Positions 43,651 to 54,079 of a stretch of 64,000 nt of DNA are shown here, piece after piece (position 1 is the first letter of the stretch; every line of letters begins with the position of its first letter). Position numbers and translations under genes: made by a program. The notes under the pieces are model-generated. The model ran no database searches, had not been told where the DNA came from, and saw only the letters and a list, made by a program, of their open reading frames with translations. Source of the stretch: [Zimmermannella] faecalis ATCC 13722 (GTDB lineage: Bacteria; Actinomycetota; Actinomycetes; Actinomycetales; Microbacteriaceae); contig NZ_KB907084.1 of the NCBI RefSeq assembly GCF_000381765.1, positions 34,647 to 98,646 on the forward strand. The letters run 5' to 3'.

Positions 43651-44178
43651 TCACTCGGCGAAGGCCGGGTCGGGGTCAGTGATGTCGACGCGCGTCGCGC
43701 CAAAGTGCGCGAGCAGGTCGTCGCCGTCGAGATAGATCGCCACAGAGTGTGCGCCGCCGCCAACCGTGATCGGGCCCGGTTCGACGAGCGCGTCGGCGAC
43801 AACGTCGAGCGGCGTCGCGGTGCCAAACGGGGTGATCGTGCCGCGGGCGAAGCCGGTGACGGCCTTCGCCTCCTCGGCCGACGGCATCGCCGCCTTGTTC
43901 ACGCCGAGCACGCCCCGCAGCTTCGGCCACGAGATCACGCGGTCGCCCGGCACGAGCACGACGTGGTACTCCCCCGTGCCGTCTTTCACGACCATCGACT
44001 TCACGATCTGGCGCGGCGTGACCCCGCGCATCCGTGCCGCCTCCGCGAGCGACGACGCGCGGCCGTGCTCGCGCACCTCGTGGCGGACGCCCGAGGCGGC
44101 AACGGCGGCGACCGCCGGGTTGTTCGCTGGGTCGAGATCGGGGTTGCGGTCGAGGGCAGGGTTCGGCGCAGAGGTCAT
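43651..44178 (-). CDS. YbaK/EbsC-family aminoacyl-tRNA deacylase
   Basis: A 175-residue YbaK-fold protein with the conserved Lys in IVKSMVVKD, the GDRVISWPKL motif and GxxSPxG-equivalent TPFGTATPLDVVAD. Relatives hydrolyse mischarged Cys-tRNA-Pro or Ala-tRNA-Pro. The ATG at 44178 is chosen because the domain starts 35 residues later and the region before has no homologous pattern. It is convergent with the siderophore operon and lies 44 bp downstream of efeB. Confidence 0.88.
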   Translation of the reverse strand: MTSAPNPALDRNPDLDPANNPAVAAVAASGVRHEVREHGRASSLAEAARMRGVTPRQIVKSMVVKDGTGEYHVVLVPGDRVISWPKLRGVLGVNKAAMPSAEEAKAVTGFARGTITPFGTATPLDVVADALVEPGPITVGGGAHSVAIYLDGDDLLAHFGATRVDITDPDPAFAE

Positions 44179-44222
44179 AGTGAAGTCGACGCCCGAGCCC
44201 GCCCGAGTATTCCCGGGCGCCG

Positions 44223-45518
44223 TCAGTCGCCGAAGAGCGCGGCGCCGGCGTAGCTCCCCTCGGTGAGGACCGGCGGCACGGCCCACACCCCGCTCGCGAC
44301 GTGGCGAATGTACTCGTTGAGCAGGTCGCGCGAGAGGTTCCGCTGAATGTCGATGAACTGCTGCGGGTCGCGCTGAAAACAGATGAACAGGAGCCCCGCG
44401 TCGAGCCGCCCGAGCTCGTCGTTGCCGTCGACGTAGTTGTATGCACGGCGCAGGATGCGCGTGCCCGAGTTCTGTTCGGGATGCGCGAGGTGCACGTGCG
44501 ATTTCACGTCGATGAGCGGTGCGCCCGCGGCGTCGGTCGCGGCGAAGTTCGGGGCAGTGAACTCGTCACCACCGGAGAGCGGCGCCCCCTCGCCCTTGTC
44601 GCGCCCGAAGATCTGCTCCTGCTCGCCGAGCTGCACGCGATCCCACGACTCGATGATCATGCGAATGCGCCGCATGATCATGTACGAGCCGCCCGTGAGC
44701 CAGTCGGGGCCGTCGCCGGGCTGCACCCAGACGTGATCGTTCGACGCCTGCGTGTCTTCGACCATGATGTTGCTCGTACCGTCTTTGAAGCCGAACAGGT
44801 TGCGCGGCGTGGCCTGCGCCCGGCTCGTCGAGGCGGTGCGGCCGAAGCCGAGAGCGCTCCAGCGCAGGGTCGCGGTGCCGAACGCCATGCGCGTGAGGTT
44901 GCGAATCGCGTGCACCGCAACCTGCGGGTCGTCGGCGCACGCCTGCACCGCGAGGTCGCCACCCGAGATCGCGGCCGAGAGGTCGTCGCCGGCGAACGCG
45001 GGCAGCGGCGCAAGCGCGTCGGGGCGCTGCGACTTCACGCCGAACCGGTCGTTCCCGTCGGCGTCTTCGAATATCCCAGGCCCAAACCCAATCGTGATCG
45101 TGAGCCCTGACGGCGGCAGCCCGAGCGCTTCGCCGGTGTCGTCGGGCGGCGCGTATTCCGAGCCGCCGACGGCGCCCGATGCCGACACGTCGAGCCCGAG
45201 CTGCAGCCGCGAGGCGGCGTAGCTCCACCTCTGCAGGAGGTCGATGAGGTCGTCGCGGCTCGCGTCGGCGTCGAGGTCAAAGGCGGCGAAGTGCACCCGG
45301 TCTTGCATGGGGGTCGTGATGCCGGCCGGATGCTCACCGAAGAACGGATACGTCGACGCGGCGGGCTGCGATTGGTCGGCGATCGTGGCGCCGAGTCGCG
45401 CGCCCGCACCCGCCGCGAGCAGCCCCATCGCGCCGCCCGCCGCGAGCGCGCCGAACAGCCCGCGGCGGCTGACGCCGTGGGCGGCTGGCGGTTCGGGATC
45501 CTGGTCGTCGTGGGGCAT
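44223..45518 (-). CDS. efeB: Dyp-type heme peroxidase EfeB
   Basis: A 431-residue deferrochelatase/peroxidase. The N-terminus carries a Tat signal (SRRGLFGALAAGGAMGLLAAG), so it is exported folded. The DyP signature GxxDG appears as FGFKDGTSN, and a conserved His ligand region lies in DVKSHVHLAHPEQ. EfeB oxidises ferrous to ferric iron, or removes iron from heme, for uptake by EfeU. It is the third gene of efeUOB. Confidence 0.94.
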   Translation of the reverse strand: MPHDDQDPEPPAAHGVSRRGLFGALAAGGAMGLLAAGAGARLGATIADQSQPAASTYPFFGEHPAGITTPMQDRVHFAAFDLDADASRDDLIDLLQRWSYAASRLQLGLDVSASGAVGGSEYAPPDDTGEALGLPPSGLTITIGFGPGIFEDADGNDRFGVKSQRPDALAPLPAFAGDDLSAAISGGDLAVQACADDPQVAVHAIRNLTRMAFGTATLRWSALGFGRTASTSRAQATPRNLFGFKDGTSNIMVEDTQASNDHVWVQPGDGPDWLTGGSYMIMRRIRMIIESWDRVQLGEQEQIFGRDKGEGAPLSGGDEFTAPNFAATDAAGAPLIDVKSHVHLAHPEQNSGTRILRRAYNYVDGNDELGRLDAGLLFICFQRDPQQFIDIQRNLSRDLLNEYIRHVASGVWAVPPVLTEGSYAGAALFGD

Positions 45519-45587
45519 TCGGTGATTCGTGGTGGTGGTGGGCGATGCGGGCTGGGCCGGGGCTGCTGTCCCGGCCCAGCGAGCACA

Positions 45588-46799
45588 CTAGCCGAGCAGC
45601 AGCGCCGTGAGCTGCGACAGCGGTTCGGCGAGCGCCGAGACCTTGTCGCTGAGCCCCTTAATCTGCTCGTCAGTGAGGTCCTGGTAGTTCGTGAACCCCT
45701 CGTCGATCGACCCGTACTCGGCGAGCTCGGCGTTCAGCTCTTCGAAGCCGGCGTCGATGTCGGCGACGAGCTGTTCACCCTCGTCGCCCTGCGCGAGCGC
45801 CATGTCGCGCACAATGCCGTACGCGACCTCGGCGCCCTCGACGTTCGCCTGGAAATCGGTGAGGTCGGTACCCGACCACCAGTCTTCCTCACCGCTGATC
45901 TTGCCGGTCGCGACCTCGTCGAGCAGCCCGATCGCGCCGTTCGAGATGTCGCCGAGCTGCAGCTCGAAGTCGTCGGAGGTCACGAGGTCGTTCAGCTCAC
46001 CGATGTCGGCGAGCAGCTGGTCGCCGAGCTCCTGACGCTCGGCGTCGGTCGACGGCGCCCAGCCGTCGAGCGCGTCGGTGTCGTCGGAGTTGAGGTCACC
46101 GTCGGCGGGCGGCCAGAGGTCCTTCTCGATTCGGTGGAAGCCGGTCCAGTCGAGGCCCTCCTCGCGCGCATCCACCTCGCGGTAGTCGATCTTCGGGTCG
46201 AGGTCGCCGAAGGCCTCGGCGGTCGGCTCGATGCGCTCGTAGTAGACGCGAGTGCTCGCGAACAGGTCGCGCGCGGTCTCGTCGTCGCCCGCGACGTAGG
46301 CGGCAACGAACTCCTCGGCGGCGGGCACGAGCTGTGACACCTGGTCGCGCACGTACGCCTTGTAGTTGTCGATCGCGGTCTGCTGTTGCTCGGCCTCGTC
46401 GCCCGTCAGCTCGACGCGCTCGCCCGAGACGGTGAACTCGGTCTGCCCGACGTTCTCGCCGATCATGCCGGGTTTGCAGGCGGTGAAGTAGCTGCCGGGC
46501 TGCGCCGTCACGGTGAGGGTTCGCTCGGTGCCGGGGGCGATGTTCTCGACCTCGCCGACGATGCGCAGGCCGTCGTCGGCGAGCAGGTAGAACTCAGTGA
46601 CGCGGTCGCCGTCGTTGGTGACGTTGAACGTGAGCGTGCCGGCGGTCGCCTCGGCCGCGCCGACCGTGCACTCGGTCTCGGTGCTTGAGACGGTGATCGC
46701 CTCACCGGCGCCGTCGGTGCCGGCGTTCGGCACGCAGCCGGTGAGCACGAGCGCGAGCGCCGCGATGCCGGGCACGAGCCCGATTCGTGATTTGGGCAT
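45588..46799 (-). CDS. efeO: Iron uptake lipoprotein EfeO (cupredoxin + imelysin domains)
   Basis: A 403-residue exported lipoprotein. The lipobox is LVLTGC after a short signal; residues about 35-130 form a cupredoxin-like domain (VTNDGDRVTEFYLL, ending with CKPGM), and residues 150-400 form the helical M75/imelysin domain with HRIEKDLW equivalent to the HxxE metal motif. It delivers iron to the EfeU permease. An AGGAA RBS precedes the ATG. It follows efeU by 48 bp. Confidence 0.93.
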   Translation of the reverse strand: MPKSRIGLVPGIAALALVLTGCVPNAGTDGAGEAITVSSTETECTVGAAEATAGTLTFNVTNDGDRVTEFYLLADDGLRIVGEVENIAPGTERTLTVTAQPGSYFTACKPGMIGENVGQTEFTVSGERVELTGDEAEQQQTAIDNYKAYVRDQVSQLVPAAEEFVAAYVAGDDETARDLFASTRVYYERIEPTAEAFGDLDPKIDYREVDAREEGLDWTGFHRIEKDLWPPADGDLNSDDTDALDGWAPSTDAERQELGDQLLADIGELNDLVTSDDFELQLGDISNGAIGLLDEVATGKISGEEDWWSGTDLTDFQANVEGAEVAYGIVRDMALAQGDEGEQLVADIDAGFEELNAELAEYGSIDEGFTNYQDLTDEQIKGLSDKVSALAEPLSQLTALLLG

Positions 46800-46847
46800 G
46801 GGGTTCCTGTTCTGCTCTGAGTGGGGAGGAGGGAAGGATGCGGGCGG

Positions 46848-47768
46848 TTACGCGGCCTCGGGCGCGGTCGCCTTCGCGGCGGTGCGGGCGGCGCGGCGGG
46901 CGCGGTTGCGGCGGTACTGGCGGGCGAACAGCGTCATCGTGACGGCGAGGTAGATCGCCCAGGCGAGCACCGAGAGCTTCGACATGTCGGGCACGAAGCC
47001 GATCGTGCCCTTGAGCAGCGAGGCGGCGAGGCCGTCGGGCGGGATGCTCCCCGACAGCTGGAAGGCCCAGGCCTCCTGCCCGTACCAGCCGGCGAGCCAG
47101 GCGGGCGCACCGTCGGGGGCGGCCAGGTACGGTCCGGCGATGACCGCGGCCTCCTGCAGGTCGCCGATCGCGTACGCGAGCACGCCGCCCGCGAGCACGA
47201 CGAGCACGACGCCCGTGATGAGGAAGAACTTCGAGAGGTCGACGCGGAGCATGCCGCGCATGAGCAGCCACGCGATCGCGACGGCCGCCACGATGCCGAG
47301 CACCGCCGAGCCGAAGCCGGTGTACCAGGCGTTGTCGCCCGTGCCGCGGGTCGTCGACCAGACGAACAGCGCGGTCTCGAGGCCCTCGCGGCCCACCGAC
47401 ACGACGGCGAGCACGACGAATCCCCAGCCCGAGCCCCGATCGATGCGCGCATCGATTTCGTGTTCGAGGTCGGCCTTCATATTCGCGGCCGAGGCGCCCA
47501 TCCAGAACACCATGCCGGTCACCATCGCCACCGCGACGAGCGAGAGCGAGCCGCCGATGATCTCCTGCGCCTGGAACGAAAGCCCGTAGGCGCCGAACGT
47601 GAGAATCGCGCCGACCGCGAGGCTGATGGCGATCGCGATGCCGACGCCGATGGCGATGGGACGAACGAGGTCGCGGCGGCCGATGCGGCGCACATAGGCG
47701 AGCAGGATGCCGACGACGAGGGCGGCTTCGAGGCCCTCACGAAGGCCGATGAGGAATGCTCCGAGCAT
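46848..47768 (-). CDS. efeU: High-affinity iron permease EfeU (FTR1 family)
   Basis: A 306-residue membrane protein with seven predicted helices and two REGLE motifs, at residues 10-14 and 127-131, which are the iron-binding REXXE signatures of the oxidase-dependent FTR1 family. It imports ferric iron generated by EfeB. It is the first gene of efeUOB and is preceded by an iron box. Confidence 0.94.
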   Translation of the reverse strand: MLGAFLIGLREGLEAALVVGILLAYVRRIGRRDLVRPIAIGVGIAIAISLAVGAILTFGAYGLSFQAQEIIGGSLSLVAVAMVTGMVFWMGASAANMKADLEHEIDARIDRGSGWGFVVLAVVSVGREGLETALFVWSTTRGTGDNAWYTGFGSAVLGIVAAVAIAWLLMRGMLRVDLSKFFLITGVVLVVLAGGVLAYAIGDLQEAAVIAGPYLAAPDGAPAWLAGWYGQEAWAFQLSGSIPPDGLAASLLKGTIGFVPDMSKLSVLAWAIYLAVTMTLFARQYRRNRARRAARTAAKATAPEAA

Positions 47769-47814
47769 TGGTGGCGGTAGGTCTATCTGTCACGCGGAGG
47801 CAGCCGTGCCCAAC

Positions 47815-47833
47815 TCAGGTAAGCCTCACCTTA
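47815..47833 (-). promoter_or_regulatory. DtxR/IdeR-like iron box before efeUOB
   Basis: The 19-mer TCAGGTAAGCCTCACCTTA matches 15 of 19 consensus positions and lies 47 bp before the efeU start. The central AGGTAAGCCTCACCT is identical to that of the site at 38346, so the two uptake systems probably share a repressor. Confidence 0.82.
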
Positions 47834-47880
47834 GGAACTATAGAACACGCGAGGCGTGATCGTGGAGGGCGAAAACGCGA

Positions 47881-47919
47881 AAGTGGCCGCCCCGACCACG
47901 AGAGTCGGGGCGGCCACTT
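47881..47919 (-). terminator. Terminator after the LATTG surface protein gene
   Basis: A 16-bp perfect stem (AAGTGGCCGCCCCGAC and complement) with a 7-nt loop directly follows the stop codon at 47934 on the minus strand. A CGCGTTTTCG tract follows the stem. Confidence 0.85.
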
Positions 47920-47933
47920 GGTGCTCGGGCGCG

Positions 47934-50513
47934 CTACGCCCGGTTGCGGCGGCGCAGCACGAGCGCCGAGCCCGCGGCGATGGCGCCTGCGGCGAGTACG
48001 CCGAGCAGCGTCAGGGTGCCAGCGTCGGCACCGGTGGTCGCGAGGCTGCCGTCCGCATCGTCAGCCGAACCGGATGCACCGGTTTCGGTCGGTGCGCCGG
48101 TCTCGGTCGGCGTCGCGTCGTCAGTCGGCGCAGCGGTGTCAGTCGGCGCGGCCGTGTCGGTCGGCTCCGCGCCGTCGGTCGGCTCGGTCGGCGACGTCGC
48201 ACCGAAGGCCTCATCGGCGGTCCCGAGTCGCAAGAACACCGTCTCGCCGGTCGCGTCCTCGAGGCCGTCGTTGTCGGTGACGGCGTAGAGCTGGCCGTCG
48301 GCCGCGATCGTGAAGCCCTCGAGCTTCTCCTGCGTCCAGCCGTTCGTTGCCTCGAGCTCGGGCAGCACGTCGATCGCGAGCTCCTTCTCGACCGGAATTA
48401 CGGCGCCGTCAGCGGCTGCGATCTCGCCGGCCGAGGGGATCTCGACGGTCGAGACCCGCTTGATCGCGGCGTTCGGGCCGTTCAGCTTGTCGCGCTCGAT
48501 CACCGCGAGGGTGTTCTCGTCAACGACCGTGAGTTCCGAAAGGCCCATCCAGTCGCCCTCGGTGTCGGTCGACTCGAGCTCGTAGCCGAACCAGGCGAAC
48601 TCCTCGGTCGCGGTGTTGTACTGCCCGATGCGGGTCGTGTTTTCGCCCTCGAGCGGCTCGAGCGGCGAGGCCGCCGGGTCGACCCAGAGCGGGCGCTGCA
48701 CGGCGAAGTAGACGAGGTCGTCACCGTTCGCGTCGGTCGTGACGTCGACGCCCTCGAGGCCCCACTTGCCGATGTGGCTCGAGACGTCCTCGGGCAGGGC
48801 GACCTCGCGCACGACGTTGAGGTCAGCGTCGAGCTCGACGAGGAGGTTCTCGGCGCCGGTCGCGCCCTCCGAGGCGAGCCAGAAGCCGCCGTCGTCCTTC
48901 GCCGCGAGCCCCTCGATGTCGTACGAGGTGACCTCGCCGTCCTTACGCACCTCGACCGCATCCGTGATCACCGCGGGCTGCGCCGAGACGTCGATCGTGT
49001 AGATGCGGTTGTTCGCGAGGGCGGCGTCGGTCGCCGAGTAGATGATGTTCGCGTCGCTCGGGTCAGCCGCGAGCGCGCCGAGTGCCGACCAGCCGATGGC
49101 CTGACCGTCGGCGTCATCGGCCGAGATGATGCTCGGCTGCGACGGCGTCTCGTCGCCAAGCTGGTAGATGTTGATCGCGCTGCGCACGCCGGCGCCCGCG
49201 TCGTCTTCCTCGCTCGAGACGAGCAGCAGGCCACGCTCGGGCACGGGCAGGATGCCCTCGGGGCCGTTCGTCGAGAACAGCAGCTGCTCGAACTCGGGGT
49301 TCGCGGGGTCGTTCACGTTGTAGACGGCGACGAAGTTCGAGCGCTCCGAGGCGACGAACGCGTAGTTCACGCCGTTGTACTCGGCGATCGCGAGCCCCTC
49401 GGGCTCCGGGCCCTTCTTGCCGGCGCGGTCGTCGTTGTAGAGGCCGTGGCGAATCGCGAGCTGCTCGAACGAGTTGCCGGCGTCCCACTGCACGGTGCCG
49501 TCGATGCCGAACACGGTCCAGCCGCGGGTGCCGCCCTTCCAGTCGCCCTCGTTCGCGGTCGCGAGCGTGTCGTTGTCGATCCAACCGATCGCGTCGGGCT
49601 CGCGTGGCGTCTCCTCGATCGAGCCCGAGGCATCGATAACCGCGTCGTCCTCGGTGTCGAAGCCCGATGCGGTGACGTTGCCCGTGCTCCACGCGTCGGT
49701 GACGGTGCGGGTCGCAAGGTCGATGATCGCGACGCCGTTGTTTTCCTGTAGCGTCACGGCGAGCACGTTCTCGTCGTTGATCGAGACGTACTCGGGCTCG
49801 GGGTCTTCTGGCGTGTCGAGACCGGCGGCGGCCATGACCTCGATCGGCGCCCCCGACTCGTCGACGAGGTCGATGCGCTCGGCCTGCCACTCGGCGGCGT
49901 CGCCCGTGAGGTCGATGACCGACACGAAGCCCGCGGGGAGCTGCGGGAGGCCACCGTCGACGTCCTCACGCTCCTCATCGCGCTGGTTCTCGATCGCGAT
50001 GGCGGCGTACTGGCCGTCGCCCGAGATCGCGATCGAGTCGGGCTGCCCCTCGAGATCGATCGAGGCGACGCGCTCGCGGTCGCTCACGCGGAGCACGTCG
50101 ACGCGACCCTTCGGGTGCTCGAAGTCGCCGCCCGTCTCGTCGATCACGACGAGCACGTAGTCGCCGATCGCCGCCACCGAGGTGGGCTGGTCATCGGCGT
50201 GGCCGAGCTCGGCGAGCGAGACGGTGCCGGTGCCGACGGGCGCGTTCGGGTCGCTCACGTCGACGAACCCGATGCGCTGGCCGAGCGCGTCGGTGTAGAT
50301 CATCGTCTGGCCGTCGGGCGTGATCGTCGAGATCTCGGCGACGGTCTCGTCGGCCGGGTCGACGCCCTCGGGCACGTTGAGGTAGACGGGATACGTGGCG
50401 GTACGCGTGAACGCCGAGTCGGCGGCGAGGGCGGGTCCGGCGGCAGCAAAGCAGCTCAGGGCGAGGCCCGTGGCGGCGAGTGCGGCGACCGGAGCGATGC
50501 GACGGATGCGCAT
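47934..50513 (-). CDS. Secreted phytase-esterase-like beta-propeller protein with LATTG sorting signal
   Basis: An 859-residue exported protein. It has a Sec signal peptide (ALAATGLALSCFAAAGPALAA), a long beta-propeller region (about 40-400, with repeated DVSDPNAPVG, QPDSIAISGDGQYAAIAIE, PEYVSINDENVLAV), an esterase-like-phytase region (about 430-775), a Thr/Pro/Ala-rich stalk, and a C-terminal LATTG (824-828), hydrophobic helix and RRRNR tail. The last is a class E-type sortase signal, so the protein is probably linked to the wall. Activity is uncertain; phosphoesterase is one possibility. RBS AAAGGAGC lies before the ATG. Confidence 0.85.
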   Translation of the reverse strand: MRIRRIAPVAALAATGLALSCFAAAGPALAADSAFTRTATYPVYLNVPEGVDPADETVAEISTITPDGQTMIYTDALGQRIGFVDVSDPNAPVGTGTVSLAELGHADDQPTSVAAIGDYVLVVIDETGGDFEHPKGRVDVLRVSDRERVASIDLEGQPDSIAISGDGQYAAIAIENQRDEEREDVDGGLPQLPAGFVSVIDLTGDAAEWQAERIDLVDESGAPIEVMAAAGLDTPEDPEPEYVSINDENVLAVTLQENNGVAIIDLATRTVTDAWSTGNVTASGFDTEDDAVIDASGSIEETPREPDAIGWIDNDTLATANEGDWKGGTRGWTVFGIDGTVQWDAGNSFEQLAIRHGLYNDDRAGKKGPEPEGLAIAEYNGVNYAFVASERSNFVAVYNVNDPANPEFEQLLFSTNGPEGILPVPERGLLLVSSEEDDAGAGVRSAINIYQLGDETPSQPSIISADDADGQAIGWSALGALAADPSDANIIYSATDAALANNRIYTIDVSAQPAVITDAVEVRKDGEVTSYDIEGLAAKDDGGFWLASEGATGAENLLVELDADLNVVREVALPEDVSSHIGKWGLEGVDVTTDANGDDLVYFAVQRPLWVDPAASPLEPLEGENTTRIGQYNTATEEFAWFGYELESTDTEGDWMGLSELTVVDENTLAVIERDKLNGPNAAIKRVSTVEIPSAGEIAAADGAVIPVEKELAIDVLPELEATNGWTQEKLEGFTIAADGQLYAVTDNDGLEDATGETVFLRLGTADEAFGATSPTEPTDGAEPTDTAAPTDTAAPTDDATPTETGAPTETGASGSADDADGSLATTGADAGTLTLLGVLAAGAIAAGSALVLRRRNRA

Positions 50514-50596
50514 GGGGCTCCTTTGCGAAGATCAACGAGTGTCGCCGGTCACTGTTGTCGCCCGAGGGAAACGCGATGCGACCTCCGGGTAAACGC

Positions 50597-50636
50597 CGAG
50601 GGCCGGCGGCGGGTGTCGCCCCACCACCGGCCCTCG
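50597..50636 (-). terminator. Terminator after the glutamine-type ABC transporter genes
   Basis: A 10-bp perfect stem (CGAGGGCCGG and complement) with an inner GGGTG/CACC pairing lies 25 bp past the ATPase stop on the minus strand. Confidence 0.75.
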
Positions 50637-50660
50637 CGCGTATCCGAGCCCTTAGAGCAC

Positions 50661-51440
50661 CTAGAGCACCTTCGAGAGGAAGTCCTGCGTGCGGGCCTCC
50701 TTCGGCGAGTCGAAGAGCACCTTCGGGTCGCCCTGCTCGACGACCTTGCCTTCGGCCATGAACACGACGCGGTCGGCAACCTCGCGGGCGAAGCCCATCT
50801 CGTGGGTCACGAGCACCATGGTCATGCCGGATGCGGCGAGGTCACGAATAACCTGCAGCACCTCCCCCACCATCTCGGGGTCGAGCGCCGAGGTCGCCTC
50901 GTCGAACAGCATGATCTGCGGGCTCATCGCGAGCGCCCGAGCGATCGCGACGCGCTGCTTCTGGCCGCCCGACAGCTGCGCGGGGCGCGCATCCGCCTTG
51001 TCGGCAAGGCCGACGCGCTCGAGCAGTTCCTTCGCGCGCTTGCGGGCATCGGCGCGCGACATCTTCTTCAGCTCGGTCGGCGCGAGCGCGACGTTGTCGA
51101 GCACGGTCATGTTCGGGAACAGGTTGAAGTGCTGGAACACCATGCCGATGCGCTGGCGCACGCGGTCGAGCGCGGCGCCCTTCGCGGTCGCGATGTTCTC
51201 GCTCGTGATGTGCACCTCGCCGCTCGTGACGTCTTCGAGCCGGTTGAGGCAGCGCAGCAGCGTCGACTTGCCCGACCCCGAGGGGCCGATGACGGCGACA
51301 ACCTCGCCGTTCTCGATCTCGAGGTCGATGCCCTTGAGCACCTCGTTGCTGCCGAACGACTTGTGCAGGTCGTGCACCTGAATGGGCGGCACGTCGGCCG
51401 TCGTCACGGGCTTCGTGTAGAGCGAATCGTTGTTAGTCAT
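50661..51440 (-). CDS. Polar amino acid ABC transporter ATPase (GlnQ-like)
   Basis: A 259-residue ATPase of the PAAT family: Walker [22 protein letters not shown], signature [15 protein letters not shown], Walker [15 protein letters not shown] and H-loop LVTHEM. It drives import of a polar amino acid, probably glutamine or glutamate, with the fused permease encoded 10 bp upstream. Confidence 0.93.
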   Translation of the reverse strand: MTNNDSLYTKPVTTADVPPIQVHDLHKSFGSNEVLKGIDLEIENGEVVAVIGPSGSGKSTLLRCLNRLEDVTSGEVHITSENIATAKGAALDRVRQRIGMVFQHFNLFPNMTVLDNVALAPTELKKMSRADARKRAKELLERVGLADKADARPAQLSGGQKQRVAIARALAMSPQIMLFDEATSALDPEMVGEVLQVIRDLAASGMTMVLVTHEMGFAREVADRVVFMAEGKVVEQGDPKVLFDSPKEARTQDFLSKVL

Positions 51441-51450
51441 GAGTGTCGCC

Positions 51451-53772
51451 TTACTTGTTGAGCTTGCGGTCGACCCAGTTGCTCAGCACCGTGAGCAGCC
51501 AGATGACGATGAAGTACATGAACGCGACGACGATCCAGATCTCGAACGAGCGGAACGTCGAGGCGATCACGATGCGGCCCTGGTAGGTGAGCTCGGCGAA
51601 ACCGAGCACCGAGAGCAGCGACGTGTCCTTCAGCGTGATGATGAACTGGTTGATGAGGTTCGGCGTCATGATCTTGAACGCCTGCGGCATCACGACGCGA
51701 CGCATCGACGGGCCCCAGCCGAGGCCGAGCGAACGCGCCGCCTCCATCTGGCCCGGGTCAACCGCCTGCACGCTGCCTCGCACGATCTCGGTGATGTACG
51801 CACCCGCGTTGAGCGAGAGCGTGATGACACCGGCCGTGAGCGCGTCGAGCGTGACGTTCTGCCCCAGGAACTGCTGGAAGAAGGCCGGCACACCGAAGTA
51901 GAAGAAGAACGCCTGCACGATCACCGGGGTGCCACGGAAGATGTTCACGTACGCGCCAGCGAGGCCGCGCAACAGCCAGTTGCCCGAGAGCTTCAGGATG
52001 CCGAAGACAACACCGAGGATCATCGCGAAGACGATCGACAGCAGCGTCGCCCACATCGTGAAGCCGAGACCTTGCAGCAGCGACGGCATGGCGGCAGCGA
52101 CGAGCTCGAAGAACGACGTGCCCGAGGATTCCTGCTCGCTCGCGAGGTAACGGTCGAGGATCTGCTGGTAGGCGCCCGACTCCATCGCTTCCTGCAGGCC
52201 CGCGTTGAACATCTCGATGAACTCGGCGTTCTGGCCCTTCTGCACGGCGACGCCGTAGTCGGCGCCCGGCTCGGGGTCGGTCACGATCTTCAGCGGAACG
52301 TTGCCCGACGCGATGCCGTACTGCAGCACCGGCGCATCCTCGAAGGCCGCGACCGAGTTGCCGGTCGCGACGTCGTTGTACATGTCGGCCGAGTCCTGGA
52401 ACGAGTTGAGCTCGAAGCCAACTTCCTTCGAGAGCTCCTCGGCGAAGGCGTAGCCCTCGGTACCGGTCTTCACCGCGACGGTCTGCCCCTCGAGGTCGGC
52501 GTACGACGAGATGTCGCTGTCTTCCGAGACGGCCATCTGCACGCCCGACTCGAAGTACGGGTCAGAGAAGTCAAACGTCTGCTTGCGCTCCTCGGTGATG
52601 CTCATGCCGGCCATGATCGCGTCGGCCTGGCCCGAGTTCACCGCGGCGAGCGCGCCGTCGAAGCCGATCGACTGAATCTCGACCTCAAAGCCCTGGTTCG
52701 CGGCGATTGCCTTGAGCAGGTCCATGTCGATGCCGACCATCTCGCCGTTGTACTCAAACTCGAACGGGGCGAAGGTCGTGTCGGTCGCGACTGTGAACTT
52801 GCCGTTCTCGACGGGGGTGTCGGTCGCGAAGTTCGGGTTGTCGGGCAGCTCGCCCGGCTCGCCGGGGTTGAGCTGCTCGTTGCCGAGCGCGGCCGCACCG
52901 TTGCCGATCGTCGCCGCGTCGGGCGCGTTCTCGCCGAGGTACTCGTCGAGGATGTCCTGGTAGGTGCCGTCTTCGATAACGTTCTTCAGGCCCTCGTTGA
53001 AGGCGGTGACGAGCTCGGGGTTCTGGCCCTTCTGCACGCCCATGCCGTAGCTCGAGGCCTTCTCCTGGTCGGTGGCCGTCTTCAGGCCCGAGTTCCCGGT
53101 CGCGATCGCGTAGGCGAGGATCGGGTAGTCGTCGAACACGGCAACCGAGTTGCCCGACGTGACGTCGTTGTACGCGTCGGCCGCGTCCTGGAAGCCCGTG
53201 ACCTCGAAGTCGTAGTCTTCCGCAAGCTGCTCCGCGAAGTCGTAGCCCTCAGTGCCGGTCTTCGCCGAGACCGTCTTGCCCTCGAGGTCTTCGTAGCCCG
53301 CGATCGAATCGTCGCCCTCGGCGACGGCCATCTGAATGCCCGAGTCGAAGTAGGGGTTCGAGAAGTCGAACGACTGCTTGCGCTCATCCGTGATGCTCAT
53401 GCCGGCCATGACCGCATCGGCCTGGCCCGACTGCACCGCCTGCAGTGCGCCGTCGAAGCCGAGCACCTGAATGTCGACGTCGAAGCCCTGGTCTTCGGCG
53501 ATGGCGTTGATCAGATCCATGTCGATGCCGACGAGCTCGCCGCCCTGTTCGAACTCGAACGGCGCCCACGTCGTGTCGGTGGCGATGACGAACGTCTGGC
53601 CCTCGACGGCGCTCGGCTCGTCGACCGACTGGGCGTTCGTGCCGGTGATCGCCTGCGCGGCACCCGCCGCAGTGCCGACCGTGAGCAGCAGTACGAGCAG
53701 TACCGCGAGGGTCGAAAGCACCGGATTCCGATGGTGACGCCACCTGTCAAGTCGTTGCTGGAACGATTTCAT
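51451..53772 (-). CDS. Glutamine-type ABC transporter: two binding domains fused to permease
   Basis: A 773-residue fusion. After a signal/membrane anchor come two tandem type-3 solute-binding domains (about 55-285 and 325-550), which are about as similar to each other as duplicated copies (both contain ATDTT-APFEFE, GIDMDL and [22 protein letters not shown]). A PAAT permease with the EAA loop [25 protein letters not shown] fills 560-773. This matches the GlnP layout of Lactococcus, where covalent receptors give high local concentration. A dimer would display four binding domains. It pairs with the ATPase downstream. Confidence 0.93.
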   Translation of the reverse strand: MKSFQQRLDRWRHHRNPVLSTLAVLLVLLLTVGTAAGAAQAITGTNAQSVDEPSAVEGQTFVIATDTTWAPFEFEQGGELVGIDMDLINAIAEDQGFDVDIQVLGFDGALQAVQSGQADAVMAGMSITDERKQSFDFSNPYFDSGIQMAVAEGDDSIAGYEDLEGKTVSAKTGTEGYDFAEQLAEDYDFEVTGFQDAADAYNDVTSGNSVAVFDDYPILAYAIATGNSGLKTATDQEKASSYGMGVQKGQNPELVTAFNEGLKNVIEDGTYQDILDEYLGENAPDAATIGNGAAALGNEQLNPGEPGELPDNPNFATDTPVENGKFTVATDTTFAPFEFEYNGEMVGIDMDLLKAIAANQGFEVEIQSIGFDGALAAVNSGQADAIMAGMSITEERKQTFDFSDPYFESGVQMAVSEDSDISSYADLEGQTVAVKTGTEGYAFAEELSKEVGFELNSFQDSADMYNDVATGNSVAAFEDAPVLQYGIASGNVPLKIVTDPEPGADYGVAVQKGQNAEFIEMFNAGLQEAMESGAYQQILDRYLASEQESSGTSFFELVAAAMPSLLQGLGFTMWATLLSIVFAMILGVVFGILKLSGNWLLRGLAGAYVNIFRGTPVIVQAFFFYFGVPAFFQQFLGQNVTLDALTAGVITLSLNAGAYITEIVRGSVQAVDPGQMEAARSLGLGWGPSMRRVVMPQAFKIMTPNLINQFIITLKDTSLLSVLGFAELTYQGRIVIASTFRSFEIWIVVAFMYFIVIWLLTVLSNWVDRKLNK

Positions 53773-53975
53773 TGTCTTCCTCTGGTCTTCGTTGACCCCA
53801 GGTTGTGAAGTTGTTGATCACTCACTGGGAATTCACGGTGCAATCCTAGGCGGTCGCGCGCGCCCGGTGGAGGGATACGCGGCATCGAGCGCCGATCGTG
53901 ACCCGCACGGCGCCGGGGCACGACGGCTGCGACTTTGAGCGAGTTTGTCTAGCCGACGGACGGCGCATTCAAATA
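53773..53975. other. Intergenic region upstream of the ABC permease gene
   Basis: About 200 bp that must hold the promoter of the minus-strand permease-ATPase operon. An AT-richer stretch (TTGTGAAGTTGTTGATCA near 53803-53820) is a candidate. No RNA gene or repeat was recognised. The remaining distance to the DUF1540 gene contains the iron box at 53976. Confidence 0.5.
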
Positions 53976-53994
53976 CCAGGGCAGCCTTACCTAG
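53976..53994 (+). promoter_or_regulatory. DtxR/IdeR-like iron box before the DUF1540 gene
   Basis: The 19-mer beginning CCAGGGCAGCCTTACCTAG matches 14 of 19 consensus positions, with the right half nearly perfect. It lies 85 bp before the start of the DUF1540 gene and should make it iron-repressed. Confidence 0.65.
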
Positions 53995-54079
53995 CTGGAA
54001 TTGCAAAAAGAATGGGCATAGCTTTTCAGTATTCGGCGCGAGATATCCGATTCGCGCACTTGCATGGAAGGCGATTCCA

